In this document: positions 1 to 8,413 of the stretch, one piece after another
How the letters are laid out: each line of letters starts with the position of its first letter
How positions within the stretch are numbered: the stretch's first letter is position 1
Assembly: GCF_016464365.1 (NCBI RefSeq)
Contig: NZ_JADCUC010000003.1
Location: forward strand, 390,029 to 454,028
DNA from: Sandaracinobacteroides hominis
Lineage (GTDB): Bacteria > Pseudomonadota > Alphaproteobacteria > Sphingomonadales > Sphingomonadaceae
Direction: 5' to 3'
DNA length: 64,000 bases
Position numbers and translations under genes: made by a program
The notes under the pieces: model-generated
The model's database searches: none
Seen by the model: the letters and a program-made list of their open reading frames with translations, nothing else
What the model was told of the DNA's origin: nothing

Positions 1-185
1 AGCATGGCCTGCGTGGCGGGCTTGCCGCCCGTGCGGGCGCCGATGCGGAAGCCGGCAAGGCGGGAAAGTTCAGGGCCAAGTGCCGCCGCGACGCCGTCGA
101 GATCGATGCCGGCGAACGGCCCGGCATCCGCCGGCGGTGGCGCTTCGGCCGCAGGGGCCGTCGGCCAGATGATGGAGCGCGCCAC
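1..185 (-). CDS. fliM: Probable flagellar motor switch protein FliM, N-terminal part (runs off the window)
   Basis: An open frame starts at a GTG at 185, 10 bp after the fliL stop, and stays open to the window edge (about 61 residues seen). The product begins MARSIIWPTAPA, then an Ala/Pro-rich stretch, then a predicted helix around LDGVAAALGPELSRLAGF. The classical FliM CheY-binding N-terminus (LSQDEIDALL-like) is not visible, so the name rests mainly on gene order: fliM normally follows fliL. FliM forms the C-ring with FliG and FliN and sets rotor direction. It could instead be another SpoA-domain switch protein; the missing 3' part would settle this. Confidence 0.45.
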   Translation of the reverse strand, partial: MARSIIWPTAPAAEAPPPADAGPFAGIDLDGVAAALGPELSRLAGFRIGARTGGKPATQAM

Positions 186-195
186 CGATCCCGAC

Positions 196-687
196 CTATT
201 GCAGCACGAAGTTGACCAGGAAGACATCGTCGATCCCGGCAATTCCGCTCTTGCGCTGGAGCACGTCGTTGATCGCCATCCGCATGCGACGGGCGAGCGC
301 TTCCCGGCCGGAGGTGCTTTGCACATCCTCTTCGCTGCTGTCCGCCAGAATGGAAAGGACAGCGGCGACGATCGCCGGCTTGTGTCGTTGCACTGCCTCC
401 ACCACCGGAGCACCCCCCTGGGTGGAGATGGCGATACGGACCTGCACGAAGCGGCCGGTGTCGCGCAGGTTGGCGGTGAAGTTGTTGTCGATCTCGACAT
501 ACTCCAGCGGCGCGACCTGCGGCTTCGGCGGCGTCTTCTCGGCATGGGAGACAGGCATCAGCGTCGGCAGGAACATGGCTCCGGCGACGCCGCCGATGCT
601 GCCCAGCAGCAGCAGCGCAAGCGGCAGCATCAGGCGGGCGAGCAACCCCTTTTTCTTCGGAGATTCTGCGGCGGCGGCTTCAGCCAT
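196..687 (-). CDS. fliL: Flagellar basal body-associated protein FliL
   Basis: The 163-residue product has a short basic N-terminus (SPKKKG, about residues 9-14), one membrane segment at about 20-43 (Leu/Ala/Gly-rich), and a periplasmic FliL domain at about 60-163. That domain includes the typical YVEIDNNFTANLRD strand and the C-terminal GIDDVFLVNFVLQ. FliL is a single-pass inner membrane protein that surrounds the stator and supports torque. Length and layout match the family. It lies 29 bp downstream of fliK in the same operon; the sequence GGAAGGAAA upstream of the ATG can serve as ribosome binding site. Confidence 0.93.
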   Translation of the reverse strand: MAEAAAAESPKKKGLLARLMLPLALLLLGSIGGVAGAMFLPTLMPVSHAEKTPPKPQVAPLEYVEIDNNFTANLRDTGRFVQVRIAISTQGGAPVVEAVQRHKPAIVAAVLSILADSSEEDVQSTSGREALARRMRMAINDVLQRKSGIAGIDDVFLVNFVLQ

Positions 688-716
688 GGCGCTGGGTTTC
701 CTTCCGGCGGGTTGGG

Positions 717-1991
717 TCAGGCATATCGATCGACCTGCTGCGACTGGGTAAAGCTGTGGGCGGACGCCTGAACAAACGGGCGCGGCGGCGAGGCGGGTTG
801 CCGCGCATGCGATTGCTGCTGGTCGCGCTGCTGCATCGGTGATTGCCCCGCTCTGCCGTCGCCCGCCCTGCTGTCACCCTCTCTGCCGGCAGCGGAACGG
901 GGGTCGGCCATTGTCTCGCCCCTTGATTGGGCGCCTGGCGGGGAACCTGGCTCCGAGCCGGGGCGCAGTTCCACCCGGATCGCCTCCACTTCGGCACCTA
1001 TTGCCGTAAGGTCGTGGTCCAGTTCGCTCCGCGAGGCTTCCAGCCGGTCACGAATGGCGGCGTCGGCGGCGGCGATGGTCACATCGAGCGCTTGCGTGTC
1101 GGAGAGGCTGATGATGACATCTGCCGGCGCTTCGGGGAGCGCGGCTGGGCCGGCTTCGGATGCGGTGGGCGATGACGGGATTTCCACTTCACCGGATACG
1201 GCCGCGTCGGTGAAGAGCTGCGGCGCGTCAGCGCCGAATTCCAGCCGGAATGGTGCCATCTGGGCCGAGGCGGCGGCGGCTTTTGCCGGGGCAGAGCGGG
1301 ATTCGCCGCCGGAGGAACGGCTGTCGCCACCCGAATCGCGGGGGATGGAGGCGCGCGGCACGGCCAGGCCAACGGCGACTGCATTGGAGGCTGGCGGGCT
1401 GACAGCGGGAAGGCTGGTTGCAGCCGGTGCCGGCGCTTTTGCGAGAGCTTCGGTGGAAGGTGCCGGTACCGGGGGGCTGACAGATGGCGCGCTGACGGGG
1501 GCTTGCGGCGGCTGTGCCGGGAGCGGAGGCGTCGAGGGCCGGGCTGTAGGCGGTAGAGCGGGCGCATCGCCGGCAGCATCGGTTGCGATAGCGTCGGGAA
1601 GATCGGTGTCCGGCATCGGGGCAGGCGCAGGCAGTTCCGGGTGGGGAGCAGCGTCGCTGGACGCGACGATGTCCGGCACCGCAATTCCCGGCCCAAGTGG
1701 GGTGGACGCAGGCGTGCCGGCTGGCGTCTCGGCCGGCATCGGCGGCACGGCGGGGGGCTGCATATCCGGCAGCAAGGCGAGGATCGGCTGCGATGAAGGG
1801 TCGGACGGAAGTGGCTCGTCCTCGGCTTTCGGGCCCGCCTTTGCCGGGACTTCGGCGACGGCCGGCTCGGGCGTGTCCGCCAGCAGGAAGGGCGGCAAGT
1901 GGGGGCGCGATCCCTTGCCTGCGCGGCCGGCGGCCCGGAGGTTCGCGGGGTCGGAAGCACCGTTGCCGGAGGCGGCGATACTGGCGCTCAT
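717..1991 (-). CDS. fliK: Flagellar hook-length control protein FliK
   Basis: The 424-residue product is dominated by Pro/Ala/Ser-rich low-complexity sequence (about residues 40-270), as in FliK rulers. It ends with a folded Flg_hook-like domain at about 300-370 (ALDVTIAAADAAIRDRLEAS, then LTAIGAEVEAIRVEL) and a Gln/Arg-rich tail. FliK is secreted by the flagellar export apparatus, measures hook length and switches substrate specificity at FlhB. Its ATG overlaps the fliJ stop by 4 bp. The linker is compositionally biased and poorly conserved, so the call rests on the C-terminal domain plus position between fliJ and fliL. Confidence 0.88.
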   Translation of the reverse strand: MSASIAASGNGASDPANLRAAGRAGKGSRPHLPPFLLADTPEPAVAEVPAKAGPKAEDEPLPSDPSSQPILALLPDMQPPAVPPMPAETPAGTPASTPLGPGIAVPDIVASSDAAPHPELPAPAPMPDTDLPDAIATDAAGDAPALPPTARPSTPPLPAQPPQAPVSAPSVSPPVPAPSTEALAKAPAPAATSLPAVSPPASNAVAVGLAVPRASIPRDSGGDSRSSGGESRSAPAKAAAASAQMAPFRLEFGADAPQLFTDAAVSGEVEIPSSPTASEAGPAALPEAPADVIISLSDTQALDVTIAAADAAIRDRLEASRSELDHDLTAIGAEVEAIRVELRPGSEPGSPPGAQSRGETMADPRSAAGREGDSRAGDGRAGQSPMQQRDQQQSHARQPASPPRPFVQASAHSFTQSQQVDRYA

Positions 1992-2395
1992 CGGGAATTC
2001 CTTGCGCGGTGGGGCCGATCGTCGGCGGCCTTCACTTCCGCCTGGCGCTCCTGCAGACGGCGGGCGTCGGCCTGCATTTGCTGCAGGCGGCCATGGCGGG
2101 CCTCGGCTGCAAGCAGGGCGGCGCGGGCGGTTCCGGCGGCTTCAGATGCCGTTCCGGCGCGATGGCTTGCGGCGTCCTGCGCCTGTTGCAGCAAGGCGCG
2201 CAGGCTCGCGGCGGCGGAGAGTCTGGAGGGGTCGGTGGTTCCCGTCGATGCGCCACCCTCCAGGATCAGCAGTTCGGCGCGACGGGCCTGCGTTTCGGCC
2301 GCCTGCCGTTTCGACAAGGCCTCGGCCAGCCGCTGGCGGGCGGCCTTGCGCTCGATTTCGGCGAAGGCGAGGAGGCGGGTAAGGATCCGGCTCAT
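1988..2395 (-). CDS. fliJ: Flagellar export chaperone FliJ
   Basis: The product of about 135 residues is almost wholly a predicted coiled coil rich in Ala, Arg, Glu and Gln (for example FAEIERKAARQRLAEALSKR), the hallmark of FliJ. FliJ is a cytoplasmic stalk protein that links the FliI/FliH ATPase to the FlhA export gate. I chose the ATG at 2395 (MSRILTRLLAF) because it forms an ATGA overlap with the fliI stop; an in-frame ATG three codons upstream also exists. The gene ends in a 4-bp overlap with fliK. Confidence 0.9.
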   Translation of the reverse strand: MSRILTRLLAFAEIERKAARQRLAEALSKRQAAETQARRAELLILEGGASTGTTDPSRLSAAASLRALLQQAQDAASHRAGTASEAAGTARAALLAAEARHGRLQQMQADARRLQERQAEVKAADDRPHRARNSR

Positions 2396-3702
2396 GCGGT
2401 CCATCCGGCGATGAGGGTTTCAGCCGAAGCGGCGAAGTCGCTGCGCTCGCCGCGTGGCTGCGACAGGAAGGCTTCGAGGGCCGGGCGGCGATCGAGCGCG
2501 CGATCCAGATCGGCGTCTTGTCCGCGGCTGTAGGCACCCATGGCGATCAGATCGCGATTGCTGTCGATCAGGGCGGCGTCGCGGCGGAGTGCGGTGGCGG
2601 CGGCGAGCTGGGCGGGGGGGACGCAGGCGGGCATGGTGCGGCTGATGGAGACGCCGAGGTCGATGGCGGGGTAGCGGCCGCGTGCGGCAATCTGGCGATC
2701 GAGGATGATATGGCCATCCAGCACGCCGCGCGCAGTGTCGGCCACGGGGTCGGAAACGGTGTCGTCGCCGTCGGCCAGCACCGTGAAAATCGCGGTGATG
2801 GAGCCGCCGCTGGCGGCATCGTTGCCGGCGCGCTCGACGAGGCGCGGGATGAGGCCGAGCGCCGAGGGGGGATAGCCGCGCAGGCCCGGCGGTTCGCCGG
2901 TGGCGAGGCCGGTTTCGCGCTGGGCGTGGGCGACACGGGTGAGGCTGTCGAGCAGGAGCAGCACCTGCTTGCCCTCGGCGCGGAGCCATTCGGCGATGGC
3001 GAAGGCGCGCATGGCGCCGCGCACGCGCAGCGGCCCGGCCTGATCGGCGGGGACGGCGACGACATGGCTGCGGGCGCGGGCGGCGGGGGAGAGATCAGCG
3101 AGGAAGCCGGCAATTTCGCGGCCGCGTTCGCCGATCAGGCCGACGACCACGGCGTCTGCTGCGCAGCCCTGCACCAGTTGCTGCATCAGCACCGATTTGC
3201 CGACGCCGGAACCCGCAATCAGCCCCATGCGCTGGCCGCGCCCAAGGGTGAGGAGCGCGTCGATGGGGCGGACGCCGGTGGGAAGGGCCTGGTGGACGTC
3301 GGCGCGGTCGAGCGGCGGGAGCGGGCGGCCGGCAAGCGGCCAGTGGGTGGTGGCACGGAGCGGGCCGAGGCTGTCGACGGGCGCGCCGAGCGCATCGCTG
3401 ACGCGACCGAGCAGGGCCGGGCCGGTGGCGACGCTGTCCGCTGCGCTGCCAAGCCAGACGCGGGCGCCGGGTGACACGGCACCGCGCCCCAGCGCCATCA
3501 GCAGCAACTGGTGTTGGCGGAAACCCACGACTTCAGCGGCGAGCGGCCCCTCCTGCGCATCGACCTCGACGAGGGAGCCGACAGGCGCTTCAAGCCCCTC
3601 GCAGCTCAGCAGCAGCCCCTCGCAGGAGAGGATGCGGCCGCCGATTCTGGGATGGTAAGGTCTGGGGCGGAAGGGCCTGGGATGGAAGTCGAGCGCGTTC
3701 AT
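2392..3702 (-). CDS. fliI: Flagellum-specific ATP synthase FliI (export ATPase)
   Basis: The 436-residue protein is of usual length. Its motifs are a Walker A (GLIAGSGVGKSVLMQQ, about residue 160), a Walker B (VLLLLDSLTR, about 250) and the F1/type III ATPase block GLRGYPPSALGLIPRLVERAG. FliI energises and unfolds substrates for flagellar export at the membrane face of the C-ring, bound by FliH and FliJ. Its start overlaps the fliH stop by 4 bp, and its stop overlaps fliJ. Confidence 0.97.
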   Translation of the reverse strand: MNALDFHPRPFRPRPYHPRIGGRILSCEGLLLSCEGLEAPVGSLVEVDAQEGPLAAEVVGFRQHQLLLMALGRGAVSPGARVWLGSAADSVATGPALLGRVSDALGAPVDSLGPLRATTHWPLAGRPLPPLDRADVHQALPTGVRPIDALLTLGRGQRMGLIAGSGVGKSVLMQQLVQGCAADAVVVGLIGERGREIAGFLADLSPAARARSHVVAVPADQAGPLRVRGAMRAFAIAEWLRAEGKQVLLLLDSLTRVAHAQRETGLATGEPPGLRGYPPSALGLIPRLVERAGNDAASGGSITAIFTVLADGDDTVSDPVADTARGVLDGHIILDRQIAARGRYPAIDLGVSISRTMPACVPPAQLAAATALRRDAALIDSNRDLIAMGAYSRGQDADLDRALDRRPALEAFLSQPRGERSDFAASAETLIAGWTA

Positions 3703-4271
3703 AGCTGGGTGCGCGCCTGTTCGAGGCGGTGGGCGAGGCTGGCGAGCGCGATGGAGGGGCCGGCTTCGGCGATGGCCGTGGTCGGGTCGATGTCGGGATC
3801 GGTCACGAGCGTCCAGCCGGCGGGAAGTTCGGGTGCGCAGGCGGCAAGGGCGGGATGAAGGCGGAGCGTGCCGACGTCGCCTGGCCGGGCGGTAGAGAGA
3901 GCCTCGGCGATCAGGGAGGCGACGGTGTCGGGGGCCAGCGCCGGTTCGGTCGCCAGAATGGCGGCGGTGACTTCCAGCGCGAGGGTGGCGATGCTTTCGG
4001 CATAGGCGGATTGCAGCGCCTGCAAGGCGGTTTCCTGCGCCATGCGGATATCTGCGAGCTGCGCCTGATGCCCGCGCTGTTCGCTTGCCAGGCGCTCTTC
4101 GAGAGCGGCGATGCGGGGGAGAAGTTCGGCCTCCGCATCCGCCCTGCCCTGCGCTTGAAGTGCAGCCGTCTCGGCCTGCCGCATGGCCTCTGCGACACGC
4201 GGCGGCGGCCCGGGATTTAGCAGCGCCGAGAGGCGTATGGTCCGAACGGATGCAGAGACTGGTTCAGACAA
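3699..4271 (-). CDS. fliH: Flagellar assembly protein FliH
   Basis: The product of about 190 residues has an N-terminal peptide, a central coiled coil rich in Ala, Glu and Gln (about residues 25-90) and a C-terminal FliH/HrpE domain with helix IATLALEVTAAILATEPALA. FliH holds FliI at the export gate and restrains its ATPase. I place the start at a TTG (4271) with a good upstream GGGAGG, giving MSEPVSASVRTIRL; a GTG two codons upstream (4277) is the alternative. Longer readings from 4352 run through fliG coding sequence and are unlikely. The gene overlaps fliG by 8 bp and fliI by 4 bp. Confidence 0.85.
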   Translation of the reverse strand: MSEPVSASVRTIRLSALLNPGPPPRVAEAMRQAETAALQAQGRADAEAELLPRIAALEERLASEQRGHQAQLADIRMAQETALQALQSAYAESIATLALEVTAAILATEPALAPDTVASLIAEALSTARPGDVGTLRLHPALAACAPELPAGWTLVTDPDIDPTTAIAEAGPSIALASLAHRLEQARTQL

Positions 4272-5250
4272 ATCCACCTCCCTTGCCGGGCAGGCTGATG
4301 GTGCCGTCGGCGCCCAGCTGGCGGGCGGCGGCAGCAATCTGCTTCTGCGCATTCAGGGCTTCGTCGAGCTTCACCGGGCCACGGCTGTCCATCTCGTCCT
4401 TCAGCGCTTCGGCGGCGCGCTGGGGCATCGCCGCCAACAGCTTTGCGGCCAGCTCGTCCGGCGCAGCGCGGAGCGCAGGCACCAGCAATTCGGCGTCGAG
4501 GCTGCGGACAAGCGTCTGCAGGCCGCGCGGATCGAGGCGGGCGAGGTCGGCGAAGGTGAACATGGTTTCGGAGAGGACCGAAGCCGCCGTCGGATCCACC
4601 TGGCTGAGCGCTTCCAGTGCGGCTTCGGCATCGATCCCGGATAGGGTGATGAGATCGGCCGCGCGGCGCATGCCGCCGTGGTCGGTGATCGGCTGGCGCG
4701 GGCGGGCAGCAGTGATCCGGTCCGACAGCGAGAAGTCCAGCGCTTCTGCGGAATGGGGGGTGACGGCGCCGATCGTGGCGACGCGCCGGACAAGATCGGG
4801 CTGGCGGGCGATGGGCAGGCGGGCCAGCACCTGCGCGGCGCGTGCACTGGGCAACTGGGCGAGCACAAAGGCCTGCGCCTGAGGATGCTCGCCCTCCAGC
4901 AGGCTTGCCAGTGCATAGGGTTCCAGCCAACGCATCCGCTCGAACAGCGGCGGGCGGGCTTCTTCACCGAGGCGCTCGATGATACCGCCGGCGCGCTCGT
5001 CCCCCAGCGAGCGGACGAGGAGGTCGCGCGTCGTGGGCGGGCCGTCGCCTACGGGGACGGTTTCGCGGGCGATGCTCAGCACTTCGTCCAGCAGGCAGTC
5101 GATAGTTTCGGGCGTCGCCTCCGCGACCGAGAGCATGGCACGGCCGACGGTTTCGACTTCGCCGGGCTCGAGGCGGGCGAGCAGGCCTGCCGCCTCCGGT
5201 TCTTCCAGCAGGAGCAGCATCAGCGCGGTTTTTTCGGCACCGTTCAGCAT
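4264..5250 (-). CDS. fliG: Flagellar motor switch protein FliG
   Basis: The 328-residue product matches FliG in length and sequence. The N-terminal domain is MLNGAEKTALMLLLLEEPEA, the middle contains the conserved EHPQ segment (about residue 125, SLLEGEHPQAQAFVLAQLP), and the C-terminal domain carries torque-helix residues around LKDEMDSRGPVKLDEA. FliG is the rotor protein that contacts the stator. The start at 5250 shares one base with the fliF stop (TGATG). The open frame extends upstream inside fliF, but that extension has no FliG similarity. Confidence 0.96.
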   Translation of the reverse strand: MLNGAEKTALMLLLLEEPEAAGLLARLEPGEVETVGRAMLSVAEATPETIDCLLDEVLSIARETVPVGDGPPTTRDLLVRSLGDERAGGIIERLGEEARPPLFERMRWLEPYALASLLEGEHPQAQAFVLAQLPSARAAQVLARLPIARQPDLVRRVATIGAVTPHSAEALDFSLSDRITAARPRQPITDHGGMRRAADLITLSGIDAEAALEALSQVDPTAASVLSETMFTFADLARLDPRGLQTLVRSLDAELLVPALRAAPDELAAKLLAAMPQRAAEALKDEMDSRGPVKLDEALNAQKQIAAAARQLGADGTISLPGKGGGFV

Positions 5251-6821
5251 CAGCCGGCCTGCGGTTCGGCGAGCAGGCGGCGGGCGACCGCGGTGGCGCG
5301 GGCACTGTCCGATGCGGCGAGCAGCCGGGCTTCGGCAAGTTTCTGCGAATAGTCGGGGAGGGCCGGAGGTGGCGTGACCTCGCCGAACGCGGCCGCGCCT
5401 TCGGCACGCTCGGCAGGCGGCGGGATGATCCGCTTCATTGCCGGGCGGATAACGAAGGCCAGGAGGGCAATGGCGACCAGCGCGGCCGAAAGCCACTTGG
5501 AGCTTTCGACCAGCACCGGCTCCTTCCACAGCGGCACCTGGGTTTCGGCCGGCGGTGCAAAGCTGCGGGCGGCGACCGCGATCTTGTCTCCGCGCGCCTG
5601 GTCATAGCCGACGGCGCCCTCCACCAGCGAGCGGATGTCGGCCAGTACGCGGGCGCGGCCGGCGGGGGGCCCCAGCGCTTCGGCGCGGATGGCGACGGCG
5701 GCGGTCAGGCGGCGGACGTCGCCTCCGCTGCGGCGCGTCACTTCGACCGATCGGCCCAGTTCATAATTGCGGGTGGAGGCCTCGGTGCCTGTGGTTTGCA
5801 CGGTGGGGCCGGTAACGGCTGGCGGGGCGTTGGCGGTGACGGTGGGCGCGGCGGGAATGGTGTTGCTGAGCGCACCGGGGATGCCGATGGCGCGCGGCTC
5901 GGAGGCGGTGGTGCGGCTCAGCTGTTCGGAGCGGAGCGCGCCTTCCCGGTCATAGCGTTCCTGCGCCGCCTCGCGCGAGGCGTTGTCTAGTTCGATGGCG
6001 ACCTGCGCGGTGACGTTCTCCGGGCCGACCATCGGCCCGAGCAGGGTGAGGATCGCCTGCCGCGCGCGGGCTTCCATTTCGGCGCGGGTACGCAGGCGCT
6101 GGTCCTCTGCCTGCGACATCCGCCCTGCCCCCGGTTCGCCGGCCAGCAGGCGGCCGCCCTGATCGGCGATGGCGACATTGTCGGGCGAGAGGCCCGGGAC
6201 AGCGCCGGCGACGAGGTGGATGATGGCACGCGATTGCGATTCCGAGAGCGAGCGACCGGGCGCGAGGGTGACCGTGATGGAGGCGGTGACGGGGGCCTGA
6301 TCGCGGACGAAGGGCGACGCTTCCGGACGGGCGATGAGGACGCGGGCGGACTCTATGCCGTCCAGCACCTCGATGGACGCGGCCAGTTCGCGCTCCTGCG
6401 CGGCCTTCAGACGGGCACTCTCCATGGCGCGGCTGGTGCCCAGCGGCATGTCGGGGATGAGCTCGGAGCCGGCGGGCGCGGCGCGGGGAAGGCCCTGCCC
6501 CGCCAGCAGCATGCGGGCGCGGGCGTGCTCCTCCGGCGGGAGCATGACGGCGCCGGAACGGGGATCGAGCGCGACCGGCAGACCGGCCTCTTCGAGCGCG
6601 GCCATGACGGCGGCCTTGTCCGATTCCGGGAGCTGGCCATAGAGCGGCGCGCGCGAGGGTTCGGAGAAGAAGAGCCAGCTGAGCAGAGCGATTGCGGCGA
6701 TGAGACCAACGCCGACCGGAAGCGCAGCGCGGGCGGCGAGCGGATTCGCGCGCAGCCGCTCCAGCGGGCCCGCAAAGGCGGCGGGAAGTGCGAAGGGGGC
6801 GGGGACGTTGCCTTCAGCCAT
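5250..6821 (-). CDS. fliF: Flagellar MS-ring protein FliF
   Basis: The 523-residue product has membrane segments near both ends, as expected for FliF: about residues 30-52 (VGVGLIAAIALLSWLFF) and about 435-455 (LSAALVAIALLAFVIRP). The first periplasmic ring-building motif is intact (LYGQLPESDKAAVMAALEEAGLPV). The C-terminal cytoplasmic tail binds FliG. FliF forms the base of the basal body in the inner membrane. The gene starts 3 bp after the fliE stop and overlaps fliG by one base. Confidence 0.96.
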   Translation of the reverse strand: MAEGNVPAPFALPAAFAGPLERLRANPLAARAALPVGVGLIAAIALLSWLFFSEPSRAPLYGQLPESDKAAVMAALEEAGLPVALDPRSGAVMLPPEEHARARMLLAGQGLPRAAPAGSELIPDMPLGTSRAMESARLKAAQERELAASIEVLDGIESARVLIARPEASPFVRDQAPVTASITVTLAPGRSLSESQSRAIIHLVAGAVPGLSPDNVAIADQGGRLLAGEPGAGRMSQAEDQRLRTRAEMEARARQAILTLLGPMVGPENVTAQVAIELDNASREAAQERYDREGALRSEQLSRTTASEPRAIGIPGALSNTIPAAPTVTANAPPAVTGPTVQTTGTEASTRNYELGRSVEVTRRSGGDVRRLTAAVAIRAEALGPPAGRARVLADIRSLVEGAVGYDQARGDKIAVAARSFAPPAETQVPLWKEPVLVESSKWLSAALVAIALLAFVIRPAMKRIIPPPAERAEGAAAFGEVTPPPALPDYSQKLAEARLLAASDSARATAVARRLLAEPQAG

Positions 6822-6824
6822 CGC

Positions 6825-7169
6825 TTACACCGGCATGTTCATGATGTCGCGGTAGGCGGAGAGCAGGCGGTTTCGGCCCTGCAGCGTCGCTTCGAAGGCG
6901 ATGCTCGCCTTTTGCCGGCTCAGCATCACCGAGGCGATGTCGTGCGTTTCGCCGCGTTCCCAGGCGGCGCCCTGCGCGCTGCTTTCGGATTGCAGCCCGT
7001 TCACCGCCTTCAGTGCTTCCGACATGGCGTTGCCGAAGCCACCAGCCGGTGTGGGGGCGGGGGTGGGCTGGGCCGTGGTCGTCGGTTGCAACGCCTGGCT
7101 GCGCTGGAGGATCTCGTTGCGCAGCGCGAGGACGCCCTGCATGCCGAGGCCGGGGCCGATGGCGGTCAT
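6825..7169 (-). CDS. fliE: Flagellar hook-basal body complex protein FliE
   Basis: The product is 114 residues, the normal FliE length. The C-terminal half is diagnostic (GETHDIASVMLSRQKASIAFEATLQGRNRLLSAYRDIMNMPV in overlapping pieces: GETHDIASVML, QKASIAFEATLQ, AYRDIMNMPV). FliE connects the MS ring to the proximal rod and is among the first export substrates. The ATG at 7169 gives an ATGA overlap with the regulator gene upstream. A longer reading upstream is only the shadow of that regulator. Confidence 0.94.
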   Translation of the reverse strand: MTAIGPGLGMQGVLALRNEILQRSQALQPTTTAQPTPAPTPAGGFGNAMSEALKAVNGLQSESSAQGAAWERGETHDIASVMLSRQKASIAFEATLQGRNRLLSAYRDIMNMPV

Positions 7170-8164
7170 TGCAGCATCGCCGTGCGGGAGGCTGCGCGTG
7201 GCCGGCCGGCTTCGGCGGCGAGCTTGTAGCGCAGCGCGCGTTCGGAGATGCCGAGGCGTCGGGCGGCTTCGCGGCGGCGGCCATCGCTTTCGGCGAGTGC
7301 GCGGCGGACGAGGCTGGTTTCGTGCTGGCGCAGCGTTTGCGGAAGGGCAGCGGTGCCGGGGGCACCGACATCGAAGCAGATGTGCCCAGCTTCCACCCGG
7401 CCTGCATCGGCAAGAATGCTGGCCCGCTGCAGCACGTTCGCCAGCTCGCGGACATTGCCGGGCCACTCGTGGGCGACGAGGCGGGCGAGGGCATCTTCGC
7501 TGAAGGAAACGGTGCGGCCGGCGCGGGCTTCCAGTGCGGCCGCAAGCGGCAGGATATCGGCGGGGCGTGCAGCGAGCGGCAGCAGCGCGAGGGGGAAGAC
7601 GGCGAGCCGCCAGTAGAGATCGGCGCGGAAGCGGCCGGCGGCGACTTCGGCGGGGAGATCGCGGTTGGTGGCGGCGACAAGGCGGACATCTACCGGCACA
7701 GGCGTGGTGGCGCCCAGCGGCAGGACTTCGCCCTGCTCGATCGCGCGCAGCAATTTGGACTGCAGCGCCAGCGGCAGTTCGCCCAGTTCGTCGAGGAACA
7801 GCGTGCCGCCATGGGCAGCGCGGAACAGACCGGACGCCTCGCGTTCGGCGCCGGTAAAGGCGCCGCGCTGGTGGCCGAAGAGCAGGGATTCGAGCATCGC
7901 TTCGGGCAGCGCAGCGCAGTTGACGGCGATGAAAGCGCTGCCGGCGCGGGGGCTGCTGTCGTGGATGTGGCGGGCCATCACTTCCTTGCCGGCGCCGGAC
8001 GGGCCGGTGACGAGAATGGTGGCGTCGGTCGCAGCAGCGCGCGCGGCGACGCGGAGTAGTTCGAGGCTGGCGGGATCGGCGGCGACCGGGCCGGTTTGCG
8101 GCTGTGCGCGCAGTTTGGCGAACCTTGCGGAAAGCGGCCCCTGCCCTGTTTCAATTTCGACCAT
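7166..8164 (-). CDS. Sigma-54-dependent transcriptional activator without receiver domain (FlbD/FleQ-like)
   Basis: The product of about 332 residues is an AAA+ enhancer-binding protein. It has Walker A (TGPSGAGKE), the sigma-54 contact loop GAFTGA, Walker B (GGTLFLDELGEL), the R-finger region and a C-terminal Fis-type HTH (RREAARRLGISERALRYKLA). Only about 35 residues precede the AAA+ domain, so a receiver or GAF domain is absent. Such proteins (FlbD, FleQ, FlgR types) activate flagellar sigma-54 promoters. I place the start at 8164 (MVEIETGQ), 8 nt after AAGGGG; the ATG at 8170 is too close to that site. The gene heads the fliE-fliM operon. Confidence 0.88.
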   Translation of the reverse strand: MVEIETGQGPLSARFAKLRAQPQTGPVAADPASLELLRVAARAAATDATILVTGPSGAGKEVMARHIHDSSPRAGSAFIAVNCAALPEAMLESLLFGHQRGAFTGAEREASGLFRAAHGGTLFLDELGELPLALQSKLLRAIEQGEVLPLGATTPVPVDVRLVAATNRDLPAEVAAGRFRADLYWRLAVFPLALLPLAARPADILPLAAALEARAGRTVSFSEDALARLVAHEWPGNVRELANVLQRASILADAGRVEAGHICFDVGAPGTAALPQTLRQHETSLVRRALAESDGRRREAARRLGISERALRYKLAAEAGRPRAASRTAMLQ

Positions 8165-8307
8165 GCCCATGTCCCCTTTGCGAGCGTTGCGACTGTTTTC
8201 CGGGAGGGCGCCCGCCGGGGGGTCGCATCTCCCGGCGGGCGCTTCGGCCAGCTGCTTGCGAGGGATAGGCAAGCAATCCGGTTTCCGGCCGTTCATGGGG
8301 GGAAGGA

Positions 8308-8323
8308 GCAAAAGCCGTGCCAA
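8308..8323 (-). promoter_or_regulatory. Sigma-54 (-24/-12) promoter of the flagellar operon
   Basis: Read on the minus strand the sequence is TTGGCACG-GCTT-TTGC, a full match to the sigma-54 consensus, with GG at -24, GC at -12 and correct spacing. It lies about 145 bp upstream of the chosen start of the sigma-54 activator gene. It lies inside the longer open frame of that gene, which argues against starts upstream of it. It suggests that the activator and the fli genes behind it are under sigma-54 control, possibly autoactivated. Confidence 0.82.
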
Positions 8324-8413
8324 CCCGCGCGCCCTAGGTGGCGGAGGAGGATTTACGTCTGGGGCGTCAATTGATTGGCGGTTGGGACGCTTGTGGCGTC
8401 AAGCTTTTGACGC

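Noticed and set aside
4264..5529. A longer FliG starting at 5529
   Set aside because: The extra N-terminal residues lie inside fliF and have no FliG similarity; the ATG at 5250 matches the family start and the TGATG overlap.
7166..8323. A longer activator protein starting at 8323
   Set aside because: That start lies within the sigma-54 promoter, so it could not be on the transcript made from it.
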